Positions 12,056-23,076 of a DNA stretch of 64,000 nt are shown one piece after another. The notes under the pieces were generated by a model. The model saw only the letters and a program-made list of their open reading frames with translations. It was not told the DNA's origin and made no database searches. The number at the start of each line of letters is the position of its first letter. Position 1 is the stretch's first letter. The position numbers were made by a program, and so were the translations under genes. The stretch is taken from assembly GCA_003049465.1 (NCBI GenBank), contig PYSS01000117.1, positions 29,646 through 93,645 of the forward strand. Direction: 5' to 3'. Origin of the DNA: Magnaporthiopsis rhizophila. Its lineage: Eukaryota > Ascomycota > Sordariomycetes > Magnaporthales > Magnaporthaceae.

Positions 12056-13520
12056 CTAGAAGTCGACCGTCAGCTTGAAATCATCATCCATGCCGTCGTC
12101 CAGGTTAAAGTTGACAGAGCCTCCCAGATCCCCGTCGTCGTCCTCCTCTTTCTCGAAGATGGACAGAAATTCAAGGCGTCGCTCATCGTCCGCCTCCTTC
12201 TTGGCCTGGCTCTGCGCGAACCTCGCCGGCGTGATGGTCGAATCCGAGGCCGTCGAAGCGGTGCTCACTGAGCGCACCAGCCCGGAGCGCGGAGCCGGCC
12301 CGACGTTTGACGAGCTCGACGGCGCTGGGGGAGGAGAAGGACCCATGGTTCTGTCGGGGCGGTTCTTGAGCATAGATGACGCCGTGCGGCCCTTGGTGTA
12401 GCCCAGAGTGGTCCTTGAAAGGGGCAGTGCCGTCTCGGCCGGTGTTGCCCGAGGTCCAGTGGACATAGGGGCCAGGGCTTTCCTGATCGGCAAGCCAAAG
12501 GCAGCTGGTTTGCTCGACTTTACAAGTGTCCTTCCCGTGCCCACCTTGGGAGCCATCGCCGTTCTGGGGGCTATGCTGAGAGACTGGGCTGCAGCTCGAG
12601 ATGCCGCGGCTGATGGCGCCCTGGGAGGAATGCGTGTGGTTTTGACGCTCGAGGTGGCGGTCCCGGAGCCTACGCTTGCACCGTCGGTCCTCTTGGACCG
12701 AGAACCAGGCACGTCGCCGATGGACCAGTCGAATTCATCCAGGTCCTTCCTGATGCGTGCCTCCGACTCCTCGAGAGCTCTCTTTTGCGCCTCAGCGAAC
12801 TGTTTCTCCTTCCGAGACACACCATTGACGTCGACGGGGTCGTGATAGTAGTTGTAGAAGCCTTTGAGACGATTCTCTGGCTTGAGGCCCTCGAGGGTCA
12901 AAACGCCGTCTGGGAACACATCTGACTCATATGGAAGGTTCTTGGGCTTCGGAGGCGCATACTCGATCTCTGGCTCGGCCAGAGCGTCGGCAACGTCGGT
13001 GTGAATCTCGAGCTTCGCGGATTCCGTCTTGGGCGATCTTGCCCTAGGCCGACGAGAGACGGTAGCAGGAGGCTGGCTCTTTTCGAACTCCTGGACAATG
13101 CTCTTCACACCCTGAAGGTGGCCAGTCCTTGCCTTGGCGTTTGTTGTTTTGTTGCCGAGTGGCGCTCTTCCTGTGCGAGGCTCTGTACTCCTGCCGTCAG
13201 CTCCGCATTGCGTGCACATGAGAGATCTGCTCCTCGCGAGTGAACATACCGAGTGGTGTCGCCAGAATCGCCTTGCCCTTCCCTACAGTCCGGATGTTCT
13301 CATTGCCATGCTTCGATTGATTCCCGATCATCCCTTTGCCAAAGACTGTTGTTGTGTTCTCGTCGTTTAGAGGCACCTTCAGAGGCGTTTTCGGGTAGAG
13401 CGCGCCTGGTGTCTTGGCTGTAAGTTGACTAGACATGGTCGCATGGCTCTTAGCTGCTGCTACAGTCTGGCGACTGAAGGCCAAATTCTCTTGATCGCGA
13501 GCGGCGAGAACGTTGGCCAT
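12056..13520 (-). CDS. securin-like separase inhibitor
   Basis: Probable securin (Cut2/Pds1 type), the inhibitor and chaperone of separase that is destroyed by the APC/C at anaphase onset. Two exons, 13520-13250 and 13200-12056, give 471 residues; the 49-nt intron keeps the frame (..ATPL|ADGRS..). The N-terminus has a KEN-like QEN at residues 10-12, the place where vertebrate securins have KEN, and a destruction-box core RAPL at 102-105 followed by GNKTTN. The middle holds a conserved-looking block (LPYESDVFPDGVLTLEGL, GFYNYYHDPVD, DEFDWSIGDVPGS); the C-terminal half is Ser/Thr/Ala/Arg-rich and disordered, ending in a very acidic stretch. Start chosen at the first true ATG. Family assignment rests on degrons, charge layout and remembered similarity, so it is less firm than for its neighbours. 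Confidence 0.65.
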
Positions 13521-14165
13521 GGCTGCTGATACTCTTTCTCTCCGAGAGGTTCTCAGTTGCGGGAGTGTCTCGTGTTGGCGCGAATGTTGAGACGTGAACG
13601 CTGAAATCGACTGGCAGGTGTCACCAGGTCTGATCTCAGGAGAAGCCAAGCGAAATCATGGAAAAACTGATCGAAATTTCCTGCACCAAGGGACCAAATA
13701 TCTGGACAGGCGGGTATGCGTCTTGTGACAACCAGACTTACGGGTTGGGTGACTTGGGTCTTTGCTTCTTCGAGCCAAGGAAAGCTCGGTGCATGTAATT
13801 TGGGCGATGTTGACTGGGGGCTCATTGTCGGCTAGCGTTGACAGGGCAACGACCCAGACTTCGCTGAAACCGCAGGCTTTCCGGCTGGTCGCAGCCGCCA
13901 CCCCACCACTGGTGCACTTTCCGGCTCAGCATTAAGGTGGGCCTCCCTGGCAAGCCACCGCACGCATGCGTCTCTGGAAGGGTCTGGAGGGGCAGGTGCC
14001 AATTTCACGAGGTCTTCCCGGTCTCACCTCACATCCAAACCGTCCTCCTTTTAGCTGCCATCGCATCCCACAAAGCTAAAGCCGGAAACCAAGCTGCCCA
14101 GGAAACCTCTCGGTATCGCACACCTCTCCCGCACATCCCGACGTCACTTTCGAAGCCCGCCCGCC
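13521..14165. promoter_or_regulatory. bidirectional promoter region, securin-like / tropomyosin
   Basis: 645 bp between two divergent starts. It must hold both promoters and leaders. No open frame fits either neighbour, and I do not see an unambiguous TATA box. Confidence 0.5.
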
Positions 14166-14923
14166 ATGGACCGTATCAAGGAGGTGAGTTAGACGTCGTG
14201 ATGGGTCGCTCTGGCGGCTGCCCGCCCCCTCGACCGAACCCCACTCGCCCATCGTGGGTGTCATCGAAGCTTCCCGCAACACGGCGCAGCTCCCGGCGAT
14301 GCGCGCGTCAAAGAAAGCAGCGTTGCTGACCACTGATCATCGTGCGTTTCCCACGTGCGTTTGCCACGACGACAGAAAGTGAACCAGCTCCGGCTGGAGG
14401 CCGACGAGTCCAACGCCAAGGTGGAGGAGCTCCAGGCCAAGGTGAAGGTTCTGGAGCAGGAGAACCTCAGCAAGGAGCAAGAGATAACCTCGCTGCAGCA
14501 CAAGAACGGGGTCCTCGAGGCCGAGGTTGAGAAGGTCGAAGAGGCTCTCAAGAACCTGAAGAAGATGCACGACGACAACCAAACGGCAGGTACGCAGAAC
14601 GAGAGCCTCACCCGCAGGCTGCAGTTGCTGGAGGAGGAGGCCGAGGAGGCAGACAAGACGCTCAGGGAGACTAACGAGAAGTGAGTTTGCGTTCCTGGCC
14701 CTTCACCGTATCATTCTCCTGTCTCCGCCACGCTGCTAACATTGGTTTGTTGCCCCCTAGGCTTCGTCAAACCGACGTTAAAGCCGGCCACTTCGAGCGC
14801 AAAGTCCAGGCTCTCGAGTCCGAGAGGGACAGCTGGGAGACCAAATACGAGGAGATGGCCCAGAAGTACGCCAAGACTCAGAAGGAGCTGGAGGACCTAC
14901 TGGCCGAGGTCGGAAACATCTAG
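14166..14923 (+). CDS. tpm1: tropomyosin
   Basis: Actin-cable-stabilising coiled coil required for polarised growth and cytokinesis. Three exons: 14166-14183 (only MDRIKE), 14376-14680 and 14761-14923, giving exactly 161 residues, the usual fungal size. The chain is an unbroken charged heptad coiled coil with the conserved C-terminal half (LLEEEAEEADKTLRETNEK, then LRQTDVKAGHFERKVQALE) and ends AEVGNI. The first exon is 18 nt with a good GTGAGT donor; the same short first exon is what I would expect for this family. Divergent from the securin-like gene. Confidence 0.95.
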
Positions 14924-15349
14924 ACTCCCTCTCGAGAACCGACCTACCCACCTACCTAGATGCCGGGGTAGGCAGATAGCAGGCATTTGTTGTGCGAGTC
15001 GTTGGTGGAAGCTTTCTTGGTTCATGTATCGCTTTGCCCCCCTGATTTCCACACGCCCTTACAAAACCGAATCGAGCAACAACCCATCTGCATTGCGGGA
15101 TTCGTTGCAGATATTTGTCTTCGAGCCATCATGTGGATTGCGCGGGCCGCTACGCGAGTTTTATTTGCAAGCTTCGTTTCCTTAGGATGAAGAAGTCAAC
15201 TAATATACTGTTTGGCGTCTGGCAAGCCTTGTCATCGCCAATAACGACGTCGTACAGCGATTGGCGCAAGCTTATCCCTAGAGCGGGTTACGAGATATGG
15301 GCGTTGGACCGTGGCGCTTGAGGTTGCGCTATCCATGTGTTTGGTTCTC
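14924..15349. other. convergent intergenic region
   Basis: 3' flanks of tropomyosin and RRP17. Nothing coding seen. A short CTACC/TACCTA-type motif lies just after the tropomyosin stop. Confidence 0.5.
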
Positions 15350-16100
15350 TTATGATCTAGCGGCGAGCTTCTTGGCCCTATGCTTTCGCTCCGTCGCTCG
15401 CCTCTCTAGCTTTGACTCGTAGCGGAACTTCTTCTTTTTCTTTTTTGGACGTTGCTGATCCTTGGGCTTCGCGGCCTGTTTGCTCGCCTTGGTTTCTCTA
15501 TTCGTCTGCGCCCTATCTTCGCCCTCTTCATCGCTCGAGTCGTCGTCGGGTTCTGGCTTGTGTAGCCCGTCTCTGTCGACGTTCACCGACTCGATAGTGA
15601 CGGTGGTAAACTTGTCCTCGTCGATATACTCCTCCTCGAAGCTCATGGGCTCGAGAGCCGGCGGAGGGTCGGCGAATCCACCCCACTCGTTGTCGGACTC
15701 GTCTTCGGAGAAGTCGCCATGATGGCCGGCCCTTTGTGCTTCTCGCAGGAGGGCATTCACCTGCTGGACATGATTTTCGATATCTTTCTTGCGTTCCTCT
15801 CTGATCTGTCCCCGTGTGATATCTGGTCAGCTCACCGAAGGCAGTTTGAAGCGGGCGCGCCTCAGAAGCATGCCGACGATCTGCCTATACCTGTTTCCTC
15901 AGCTCGATCTTCTCCTTACGCGCTTTCTCGGCCGCGATTTCCTGTGCCTTTTGTATCCTCTCCTGCTTGCGCTTGTGGAAGCCGGTGAGATAGTCGGCGC
16001 GCGCGGTGTTGTCGAAAGATATCTCCTCGATGCTTGGGGCGGCCTTCCGTTTCTTGGATGGAACCAACAGGGGTTTTTTCGGTCGGGGCTGGGCGAACAT
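15350..16100 (-). CDS. rrp17: ribosomal RNA-processing protein 17 (NOL12 family)
   Basis: Nucleolar protein of 60S subunit assembly; yeast Rrp17 is a 5'-3' exonuclease that trims rRNA 5' ends. Two exons, 16100-15891 and 15805-15350, give 221 residues. The N-terminal block (IEEISFDNTARADYLTGFHK) and the highly charged helix that runs through the splice (ELRKQ|IREERKKDIENHV) are the family signature. The C-terminal half is acidic and then very basic, with a poly-Lys run and an RATERKHRAKK tail fitting nucleolar localisation. Start is the only ATG before the conserved block. Divergent from BIG1. Confidence 0.9.
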
Positions 16101-16718
16101 GCTGGGATGTTTTATAATGCGAATAAAGAAGACTGCCAGGTGGATGGTAGAATTCCCCTCTCCAGAGTCCGAATCGCGCCGAGGATGTTTCTATGCTGTC
16201 GCCAACGGGCGGCTGGATTCGAGCTTGTCAAGAGGCCCCGCCAAACTTTTTGCTCTCCACGCTAACACCCCTGCTTGGACGAAAGGGAAGCTCCGTCGCC
16301 ACCCCCCTGCGTTGGCCGCTGAACCTGGATTTTGCACGCGCCCGCAGACGCATACCGGCATATTACATGAGAATGTAGGTAGACGGCAATAAGAGAGTTA
16401 CTCAAATGCGAGCGAATTTAGATGAATTCAAATCAAATGCATCAGAAATTCATTGAAAATCGTCGGAATCCAACCCACCTAGACTCTCTTGCTGCAGTCA
16501 TTGCGGCGGCACAGCGTAAGGCTTGCTCCCATGCCAATGTGGCTTAGCACCAGTTTCTCGTCCGCGTCCCCCAATGACGCCACAGTCATCCCCAGCTTGC
16601 GCTGAGACCGAATCCCAAGGTCAACGACACTGACATCGACCGCGAACACGACGCACCTCCAGGTCGCCACGCCATCCATCACCCAACAACCCGTTTCTTT
16701 CTTGTGGCACAATTGAAA
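16101..16718. promoter_or_regulatory. bidirectional promoter region, RRP17 / BIG1
   Basis: 618 bp between divergent starts; no coding frame recognised. One AT-richer patch at about 16.37-16.46 kb. Confidence 0.45.
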
Positions 16719-17844
16719 ATGCATCTCTCATTAGGTGCCAGTCTTCTGGCGCTTGCGTCGTCGGCGCGCGCATTTTCCGACTCGTCTCCCTTTGTTTTTA
16801 TGTCGACCGTCGAGTACGTCCGCTCCTAACCCGGCATTGCTCGGGATGCTTCGGACGCGCCCGTCGCCGGAGAGCTACCACACAGAATGGCTAACCCAAC
16901 CGCGCCCGGACTCCTAATAGCATCGAAAGACCCTCCTTCGTGAACGGCAACCAGCTGCAGAGCAGCTCGCAGGTCCTCCGCTCGGCCAAGGCCATGCTCG
17001 ACGCCTGCCCGACCAACCGATACCTGCTCATCTCGCAGCCGAACGTGCACGCCTCCGATCTGCGATGCACCTCTGAGGATATCAAGTGCCAACGCGCCCC
17101 GAATCTGCTCCGCAACGCCCCCCTGGCTCGCCTGTCGGTCTCCGAGGTTGTCGGCAGCCTTACGTTCGACGATTTCAGCCGGCACATCCAGGCCGCCTGC
17201 CTGCAGAAGGGGAAGCAGGCCCGCGTCGTCGAGCACACTCTGAGGGAGCTCCCTTCGTCGCGGGGTGCGGATGAGAGGGCCGCGGTTCTTGAGGAGAATG
17301 GTGAGTGGGCGCCTCGTAGCGTGGACGTCCTTGGCAACTCGGGACGGACAATCTCGAGGTCGGGCGAGTAGCTGACAAGGAAATCGCCTCCACAGACAAA
17401 GAACTCGGCAAGATTCTGGACAATGCCGAGGGTGAGGGCGACTACACGGCCATCTACTTCTCTAACCCGAACAAGTTCAGGCCCTACGAGGCCGAGTTCG
17501 AAGAGCCGGTGCACATGGAGCTGAGGCGGCAGTCGGTCCCGCCCCTTATCCTCGCGAGGGCGGCGGGTGGCAACTCGACGCACCGTCCGGCTCCTACGGG
17601 CCTGTTCCAGAAGTACCAGTTCTTCACGCCTGGTAAGTCACTCTCACAGACGCGTCGTATATCTTGAACCTTAAAGTGTCACGTTTGAAACTAACTTGAC
17701 CTAGGCGTGTTCATGGGATTCGTCGCGATGATAATCATTGTCTCGATCCTTTATATCGCCCTCATGGCGCTTGGCAGCCTGCAGGTGCCATACGGCGCCT
17801 TCGAGAAGGACATGGGCCCCGCAGCGCAGAAGAAGCATAACTGA
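16719..17844 (+). CDS. big1: BIG1 / V-ATPase accessory (Voa1-type) ER membrane protein
   Basis: ER membrane protein of the Big1/Voa1/Ac45 group: Big1 is needed for cell-wall beta-1,6-glucan, and its relatives assist V-ATPase Vo assembly. Four exons: 16719-16813, 16921-17300, 17396-17632 and 17705-17844, giving 283 residues. It begins with a signal peptide (MHLSLGASLLALASSARA), continues with the lumenal SPFVFMSTVD..RPSF segment typical of the family, has a Cys-containing lumenal domain, and ends with one membrane helix (FMGFVAMIIIVSILYIALMA, about 241-260) and a short cytosolic tail ending KKHN. All three introns have GTACGT/GTGAGT/GTAAGT donors and keep frame. Convergent with TRM112. Confidence 0.88.
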
Positions 17845-18251
17845 AGTTGGATGCTGAGGATGCCGATTTCTCTTTGTTTCGGGGACAGTTTCCCCTGGAG
17901 GGTGTACGTCACTGGGACCGTTTGGATAGGGAGTTACAGGTTTTTGATCTGTGCATATTCAGAGTACAGAGCGATCAGTTCGGTCGGTAATTCTGCTCGC
18001 CATCTCGAGTGATTTCGTTGTATGGGTATCGTTAAATTGCCATCGTGTATCAAGGTGCCATGTATCCCTGCCGTCCGCAGTTTGTTCTCTCTTGCTCCCT
18101 GAGCTGATACGTCGCACGCGTATGAGTTCATCCATCAGCCGGTGATGTCCGTTCTTTTATTTCCCTCCCTCAAAAACCAAACCAGAACTCCAAAAATAAG
18201 ACCAAATACGCAAATATTCCCACGACGCAGACACATGTCTGTCCTTTCAGC
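17845..18251. other. convergent intergenic region
   Basis: About 400 bp between the stops of BIG1 and TRM112, probably two overlapping 3' UTRs. No gene seen. Confidence 0.5.
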
Positions 18252-18710
18252 TCAGACGAGATGGCTGGGGAGCAGGAAGTTTGCTATTCCCTCGCGGATG
18301 GCGTACTCGTGGTTGCAGTTGGAGCACACCAGCTTCCCCTGGTTTATCTGAGTCTGGATGAGGAGATTGTGCAGGTCCTTGAGCATCTTCTCATCCGCCT
18401 TGAGCCGATCTGCGGTCGGCGGCTGCGGTGGGAGCGCAGGGAATCCGAGCTGGTCTCGAGGTTAGCGGGGTTCTCATCGTCATTCGTCTCTCTCGGGGGT
18501 TTTTTGTTGTCCCTCCCTGCTTACCTCGGTCGCAGTCGTGCAAAGCGCAGGCCAGTCGATCCTCGGCAGGATGTTGACAAGGAGCTGAGCGTTGAGCTCC
18601 ACGTCGTCTTGCACCAGTTCGGCGTCCTTTGGGTGTAGAGGGAAGGAGTTTGAGGATGCTCGGCACGTCTTCACCGCGCAGGTGAGGAAGTTGAGGCTAA
18701 GGATCTTCAT
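18252..18710 (-). CDS. trm112: multifunctional methyltransferase activator TRM112
   Basis: Small zinc-binding subunit that activates several methyltransferases acting on tRNA, 18S rRNA and the translation release factor eRF1. Two exons, 18710-18525 and 18449-18252, phase 0, 127 residues. The four zinc ligands are visible: Cys11 and Cys16 in MKILSLNFLTCAVKTC, Cys104 and Cys107 in KLVCSNCNHEY. The C-terminal IREGIANFLLPSHLV matches the family end. Length is as expected (about 120-135). Confidence 0.95.
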
Positions 18711-19194
18711 GATGTTTTTGTTTTCCTCGCTTGGTCTTTTCTGCACGCCTGCCAATTATTCAATCCCTTCTGGAAGCGTATTGATATTTTGGGAATTTTA
18801 TCCAGTCAAGTTTAGTCGACTGCCGGGCTTGCATGCGCGTCTCTCCATTTCAGTGTTCTCATCATTCAATTTATTCCACGTTCCTCCCCGCAGCTGGCGG
18901 CAGATTTTATACTTGGCACGTGATCCCCGCGACTTGCCTTTGGCCAGGAACCCTCCTACACAAAGGCAATTGGCTGGAGACAAACTATATCATCACATAT
19001 CATATCGTAAATTCATTCGGTCTCACATTTAGAAAATGAAGATGCGACAAGATAGATACTAAAAAGATGACGGAATAGATTTCCAGCAACAGGGACAACT
19101 ATATGATAATACCGAGCGCATGGCCAGCCATGCCCCGCTGCTGTCCTCTTTGTCGGTGCGGAGATGGAGAAAAGAGCTACAACAGCAGCCAGAT
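18711..19194. other. TRM112 promoter / cyclophilin 3' flank
   Basis: 484 bp, no gene recognised. It lies upstream of TRM112 and downstream of the distal cyclophilin B exon. Confidence 0.5.
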
Positions 19195-19433
19195 TTAGGC
19201 CAGGTGCCTCTCGTAGGAAGGGAGCTTCGAGTCCCTGGTCTTGGTCCAGCGCACGTAGTAGGCAACGGCCGAGAGGATGATGCCGAAGAAGAAGGCCTTC
19301 TGCAGGACGGACCAGGTGGCGGGACCGCTGACATTGGCCTTGGCAGCAGCATTGTGGTGAGCCGACTTGGAGGCAGCCTTGTTGTCCTCGGGCTCGCTGT
19401 TGAACCCGGCCGCCCATTCGGCATGGCCATATT
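19195..19433 (-). other. alternative 3' exon of cyclophilin B (membrane-anchored tail)
   Basis: A 79-codon frame closed by TAA with no Met anywhere in it, so it cannot be a gene on its own. It is preceded by a strong 3' splice site (branch-like TTTACTGAT, pyrimidine tract, CTTGTAG). Joined to the cyclophilin B donor at 19710 it stays in frame and gives EYGHAEWAAGFNSEPED, a linker rich in Ala/Lys/His, a hydrophobic segment (KAFFFGIILSAVAYYV) and a basic tail ending PSYERHLA. It would replace the last five residues (GIHVEL end) by a type I membrane anchor. Intron 19434-19710, 277 nt, with a weaker GTATTC donor. Confidence 0.7.
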
Positions 19434-19690
19434 CTACAAGTAGAAAAAAGTCGCAGAATCAGTAAAAACCGAGAAAGGCTGGAAAGATTCAACTATTATT
19501 TTTTCTGTTCCCCATGATTCTCGTCACGTCTTTTTTTTGTGTGCCCAGTCTATATATCCTCTAGTTCGGTTCCAGCCTAGCAGCAAGACAGAAATCAAAA
19601 AAGGCGGATATATGACTAAAACCCGTGTGTTGCACGGCGAGCCGGTGGAAGGCAGGGCAAAAGGTAGGTAGGTCTGTGCAAGAGGAGAGA

Positions 19691-20607
19691 TTACAGCTCC
19701 ACGTGAATACCTTCTTCGGGAACCTCAAGCTCTCCGCTCTTGGCGATCCTGACCGTCTTCTTGGGCTTGTCGCCGGGCTCCTTTTCGACGTTCTCGATCT
19801 TCTCGACGACATCGTAGCCCTCGAGGACCTCGCCGAAGACTACGTGACGGCCGTCCAGCCACCTGCGAGGGAGGGGAAAACGACAGTTAGTACATGGTGA
19901 AGGGCCAGCGGGGGGATGCGAGTTCGCGAACAAGACGCTTGCGGAGATGGGAGGAAGAGGTGTGCTTACGATGTGATGGCGGTGGTGATGAAGAACTGCG
20001 AGCCGTTGGTGTCCTTGCCAGCGTTCGCCATGGAGAGCATACCCTTCTTGCTGTGCTTGAGCTTGAAGTTCTCGTCTTCGAAGCGGTCGCCGTAGACTGT
20101 AGAAAGAGCAAACAAAGCGGTGTCAGTAGACTACTCCGATTGCACTGCCATCAAACCGCAGCGGATCCAAACCTCAGATCCAGAAATCTGCAGGTCAGGA
20201 AGGCGCTGGAGCTGCAATTGAGGCGATCGAGTAGCAGTCGCCCGAGGCCGGGTTCGCAAAGGACATTAGTGGTACTCACTCGACTTTCCGCCGGTGCCAT
20301 CGCCCTTGGTGAAGTCGCCACCCTGGATCATGAAGTCCTTGATGACACGGTGGAAGGTGGAACCCGCGTAGCCCTCGCCCTTGGGCTTGAGGGCCAGCTG
20401 GCGGAAGTTCTCGACGGTCTTGGGGACGGTCTTGCCGTACAGGCCCATGACGATACGGCCGATGGGCTTGTCATCGTGCTCGATGTCGAAGTAGACCTTG
20501 GCGGTGATCTTGGGGCCCTTGGCCGCGGCTACCGTCTGCGAGAAGCAGATGACGGCCAGCGCCACAAGGAGGGCCGTGGTCACGAAGAACCGCCGGGGGT
20601 TGAACAT
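19691..20607 (-). CDS. cypB: peptidyl-prolyl cis-trans isomerase B (ER cyclophilin)
   Basis: Proline isomerase of the secretory pathway. Exons 20607-20280, 20096-19970 and 19862-19691, giving 208 residues. An N-terminal hydrophobic signal peptide (about 1-28) is followed by the full cyclophilin fold: FHRVIKDFMIQGGDF active-site segment, GTGGKSIYGDRFEDENF loop, MANAGKDTNGSQFFIT, and the cyclosporin-binding Trp in SWLDGRHVVFG. It ends HVEL, an HDEL-type ER retention signal. The reading frame continues unspliced to that stop; if the last codons are instead spliced from 19711 to the exon at 19433, a 281-residue membrane-anchored form ending at 19195 results. Which form dominates cannot be told from DNA. 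Divergent from TLG1. Confidence 0.95.
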
Positions 20608-21486
20608 GGTGACTGTTTCGCTTGTTTCTGCGGTCTCTCTTTTCGTCTCTCTCTGGTAGAAGAGGGAGAGGTTTGAAGAAGATCCGGCAATGGGTGGTGG
20701 GGAAGGCCTCGCTCTCTTATACCGACTCGTTGCGATTGGGGAGGTGGGGGGGCACTTTTTGCCTGGCAATTGAAGCTACCACGTTTCAAGAACGGGGTTT
20801 CAAGCTCGTGCTTGCCTCCGCCAAGGAGAATTGGGGAATCCAGGAGGGTTCGGCGGCTAGTGCGGCTTTGGCCCGAAAGAGCATTCCCGCTTGAGGCAGG
20901 GCGGAACAACAGCCCCAAATGCAGGGATTGAAGGCATCGTTCACAACGAAAAGACGCATCCATTTCGTTGATAATACTTCTTCGCTCCCTTGGTTTTTCC
21001 ACCCTACTTGTCATTTATCCTGTGTCACTTCCTGCTCCTATACCTGTGCTGCTTCAAACTTTCCGCTGCTGTATCATTTGTATGCCGCTGTCTGGTGGCG
21101 CAGGTATCAGATAGTTAGGGGCGAGGCACACTACCACACAGTGTCGCACAACCCATTCAACGCCTATTACGACAGCCGCGTCAGTGTGCCACTGCGCCTG
21201 GACAGCGTCACTCCAGCCGCGGACCCACTGGGACTCGGGGGCGAGCTCCTGTTTTGGACTCTGGCCAGGCATCCTCCGAAGGGACCCCTGATGACCCCGA
21301 AGGCGCATTCATCGCACGCAGTCTCGACTTGAACTTGCCGACGAACAGACGGGGTCCGACGGGCTGGATCTTGCACCTACGCACGATTGCGACAAAGCAC
21401 GAAAACCTAGCCGCCATCACGTGGCACCGCGCCGAACCAAATGCGCTCGCGCAGATGACGACACACTCGAGGAGAGAAGCAACAGG
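20608..21486. promoter_or_regulatory. divergent promoter region, cyclophilin B / TLG1
   Basis: 879 bp between two divergent starts, no gene recognised. The stretch just upstream of cyclophilin B is pyrimidine-rich on its coding strand. Confidence 0.45.
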
Positions 21487-22372
21487 ATGATGTCCTCAAC
21501 TAACGAGGGGGACCCGTTCCTCCAGGTCCAGCAGTGAGTGAGCAGCCCACCTGGCCCCCAGCAGCAGCAGCGGCAGCAGCATCAGCCACACTTCAAGAGG
21601 CGCTAACATAGTCGCTTCGCCCGCGCGCAACAACTACAGAGATGTCCTCAGCCAGCTCAACTCGGCCCGGCCGCTCTTCGCCTCGTACCTCCGCATCCGG
21701 TCCCTGACGACGGCCGCGAGCTCGCCGGAGCTGGCCTCGGCCCGGTCCGACCTCGAGTCGGCCCTCGCGACCCTGGCCGAGGACCTGGCCGACCTCGTGG
21801 AGTCGATAAAGGCCGTCGAGTCGGACCCGGCCGCCTTCGGCCTCGACGCCGCCGAGGTGACGCGGCGCAAGCGCCTGGTCCAGGAGGTCGGCGGCGAGGT
21901 CGAGGACATGCGCGACGAGCTCGCCAAGAAACTCGACGACGTCGCGGCGGGCGCGGGGAAGAAGAAGAAGAAGAAGCAGCGGGCCGGCGGCTCCTCGGAC
22001 CTGCCGGACCCCAACGCCTTTGCCATCCCCGACGGCGACGGCGACGGCGGCGGAGGCGACTCGTACGCCGAGTTTGAGCACCAGCAGCAGCTGCACATGA
22101 TGCGCGAGCAGGAGGAGGACCTCGAGGGCGTGTTCCAGACAGTCGGCAACCTGCGCCGGCAGGCCGACGACATGGGCCGCGAGCTGGAGGAGCAGCGCGA
22201 GATGCTCGAGGTGGTGGACGGGCTCGCGGACCGCGTGGGCGACCGCCTGCAGACGGGCATGCAGAAGCTGCAGTACATCATCAGGCGTAACGAGGATCGC
22301 TGGAGCAGCTTCTGCATCGCCGTCCTGATATTCGTCCTCATTCTTCTCTTGATTCTGCTGCTCGTGTTATGA
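21487..22372 (+). CDS. tlg1: Qc-SNARE TLG1 / syntaxin-6 type
   Basis: SNARE of the trans-Golgi and early endosome. Two exons, 21487-21533 and 21640-22372 (CTAAC branch site in the intron), give 259 residues; a second ATG follows immediately, so 258 is equally possible. The N-terminus DPFLQVQQ and the helical Habc-type domain match the syntaxin-6 N-terminal family. A Lys run (KKKKKK) and an acidic Gly-rich linker follow, then the SNARE motif (about 195-250) with the central-layer Gln in EEQREMLE, and a C-terminal membrane anchor of Val/Leu/Ile. Tail-anchored, as expected. Confidence 0.92.
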
Positions 22373-23076
22373 TATATGCAGGCGTGTATTACCGACTTTG
22401 CGATTCTACAGTTTTTTCTTTTGATCTATGTCTTGTATGGGAATGGAGTTATATCTTAGACGCAGGCACGATAAATTATTAATGGCCCCTTTATACCAAA
22501 AGTGCACAAGATTCCATCAAATTGGCGTGATGTTTCTCTTCTTCTATGTGAAAAGAGGGAACAGCTTATGCGAATTGCTCATTTGGAATAAGACACCGAA
22601 AACAAACGCAGTATACGGAAATGATAAACTGAGCAAGTTGGTATCCAATAATAAATATCTGAGAAACCTCAGCATGAGACAAGAGTAAAGTCAACAAGGC
22701 CTTCTATGGTATGTGATGGGTCTTCCGTTCCCAAGATATAGACATTCAAAAACAGTCATTACACAATCCGACAAAAATGAAATCAACCCAGATCTCTTTG
22801 CCTGTCGTCTAAACGCCGCATCATGCATATCGGGGGGTTTGTGCTGTACAAAGCTTTCGTGTGCCTTGTGCTCCTGGTGGTGACACAAGTTCCGTTTCCG
22901 CCCTGTCGAGTCCATCATTTGATCCTTCGCCATGAAGTTATTGGCAGCACGCCACGTATGTGTGGGGCGAGCTGCTAACATGTGAACCGTACCTGAGTGA
23001 GGTCCAAGATGGTATAGGCAGCCAGCCTGCTTGGTTTGCGCGGATTGCGACGGTGCGTTTTTTTTTTTCCCTTCAA
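22373..23076. other. convergent intergenic region, AT-richer
   Basis: 704 bp between the TLG1 and GLE1 stops. Noticeably more AT-rich than the flanking coding DNA, with several AATAAA-like words that could serve as polyadenylation signals. No gene recognised. Confidence 0.45.

Noticed and set aside
13201..13249. Assigning the securin-like intron to a GGCAG acceptor 10 nt downstream
   Set aside because: That acceptor breaks the frame; only the GCGGAG acceptor at 13202-13201 keeps the long second exon open.
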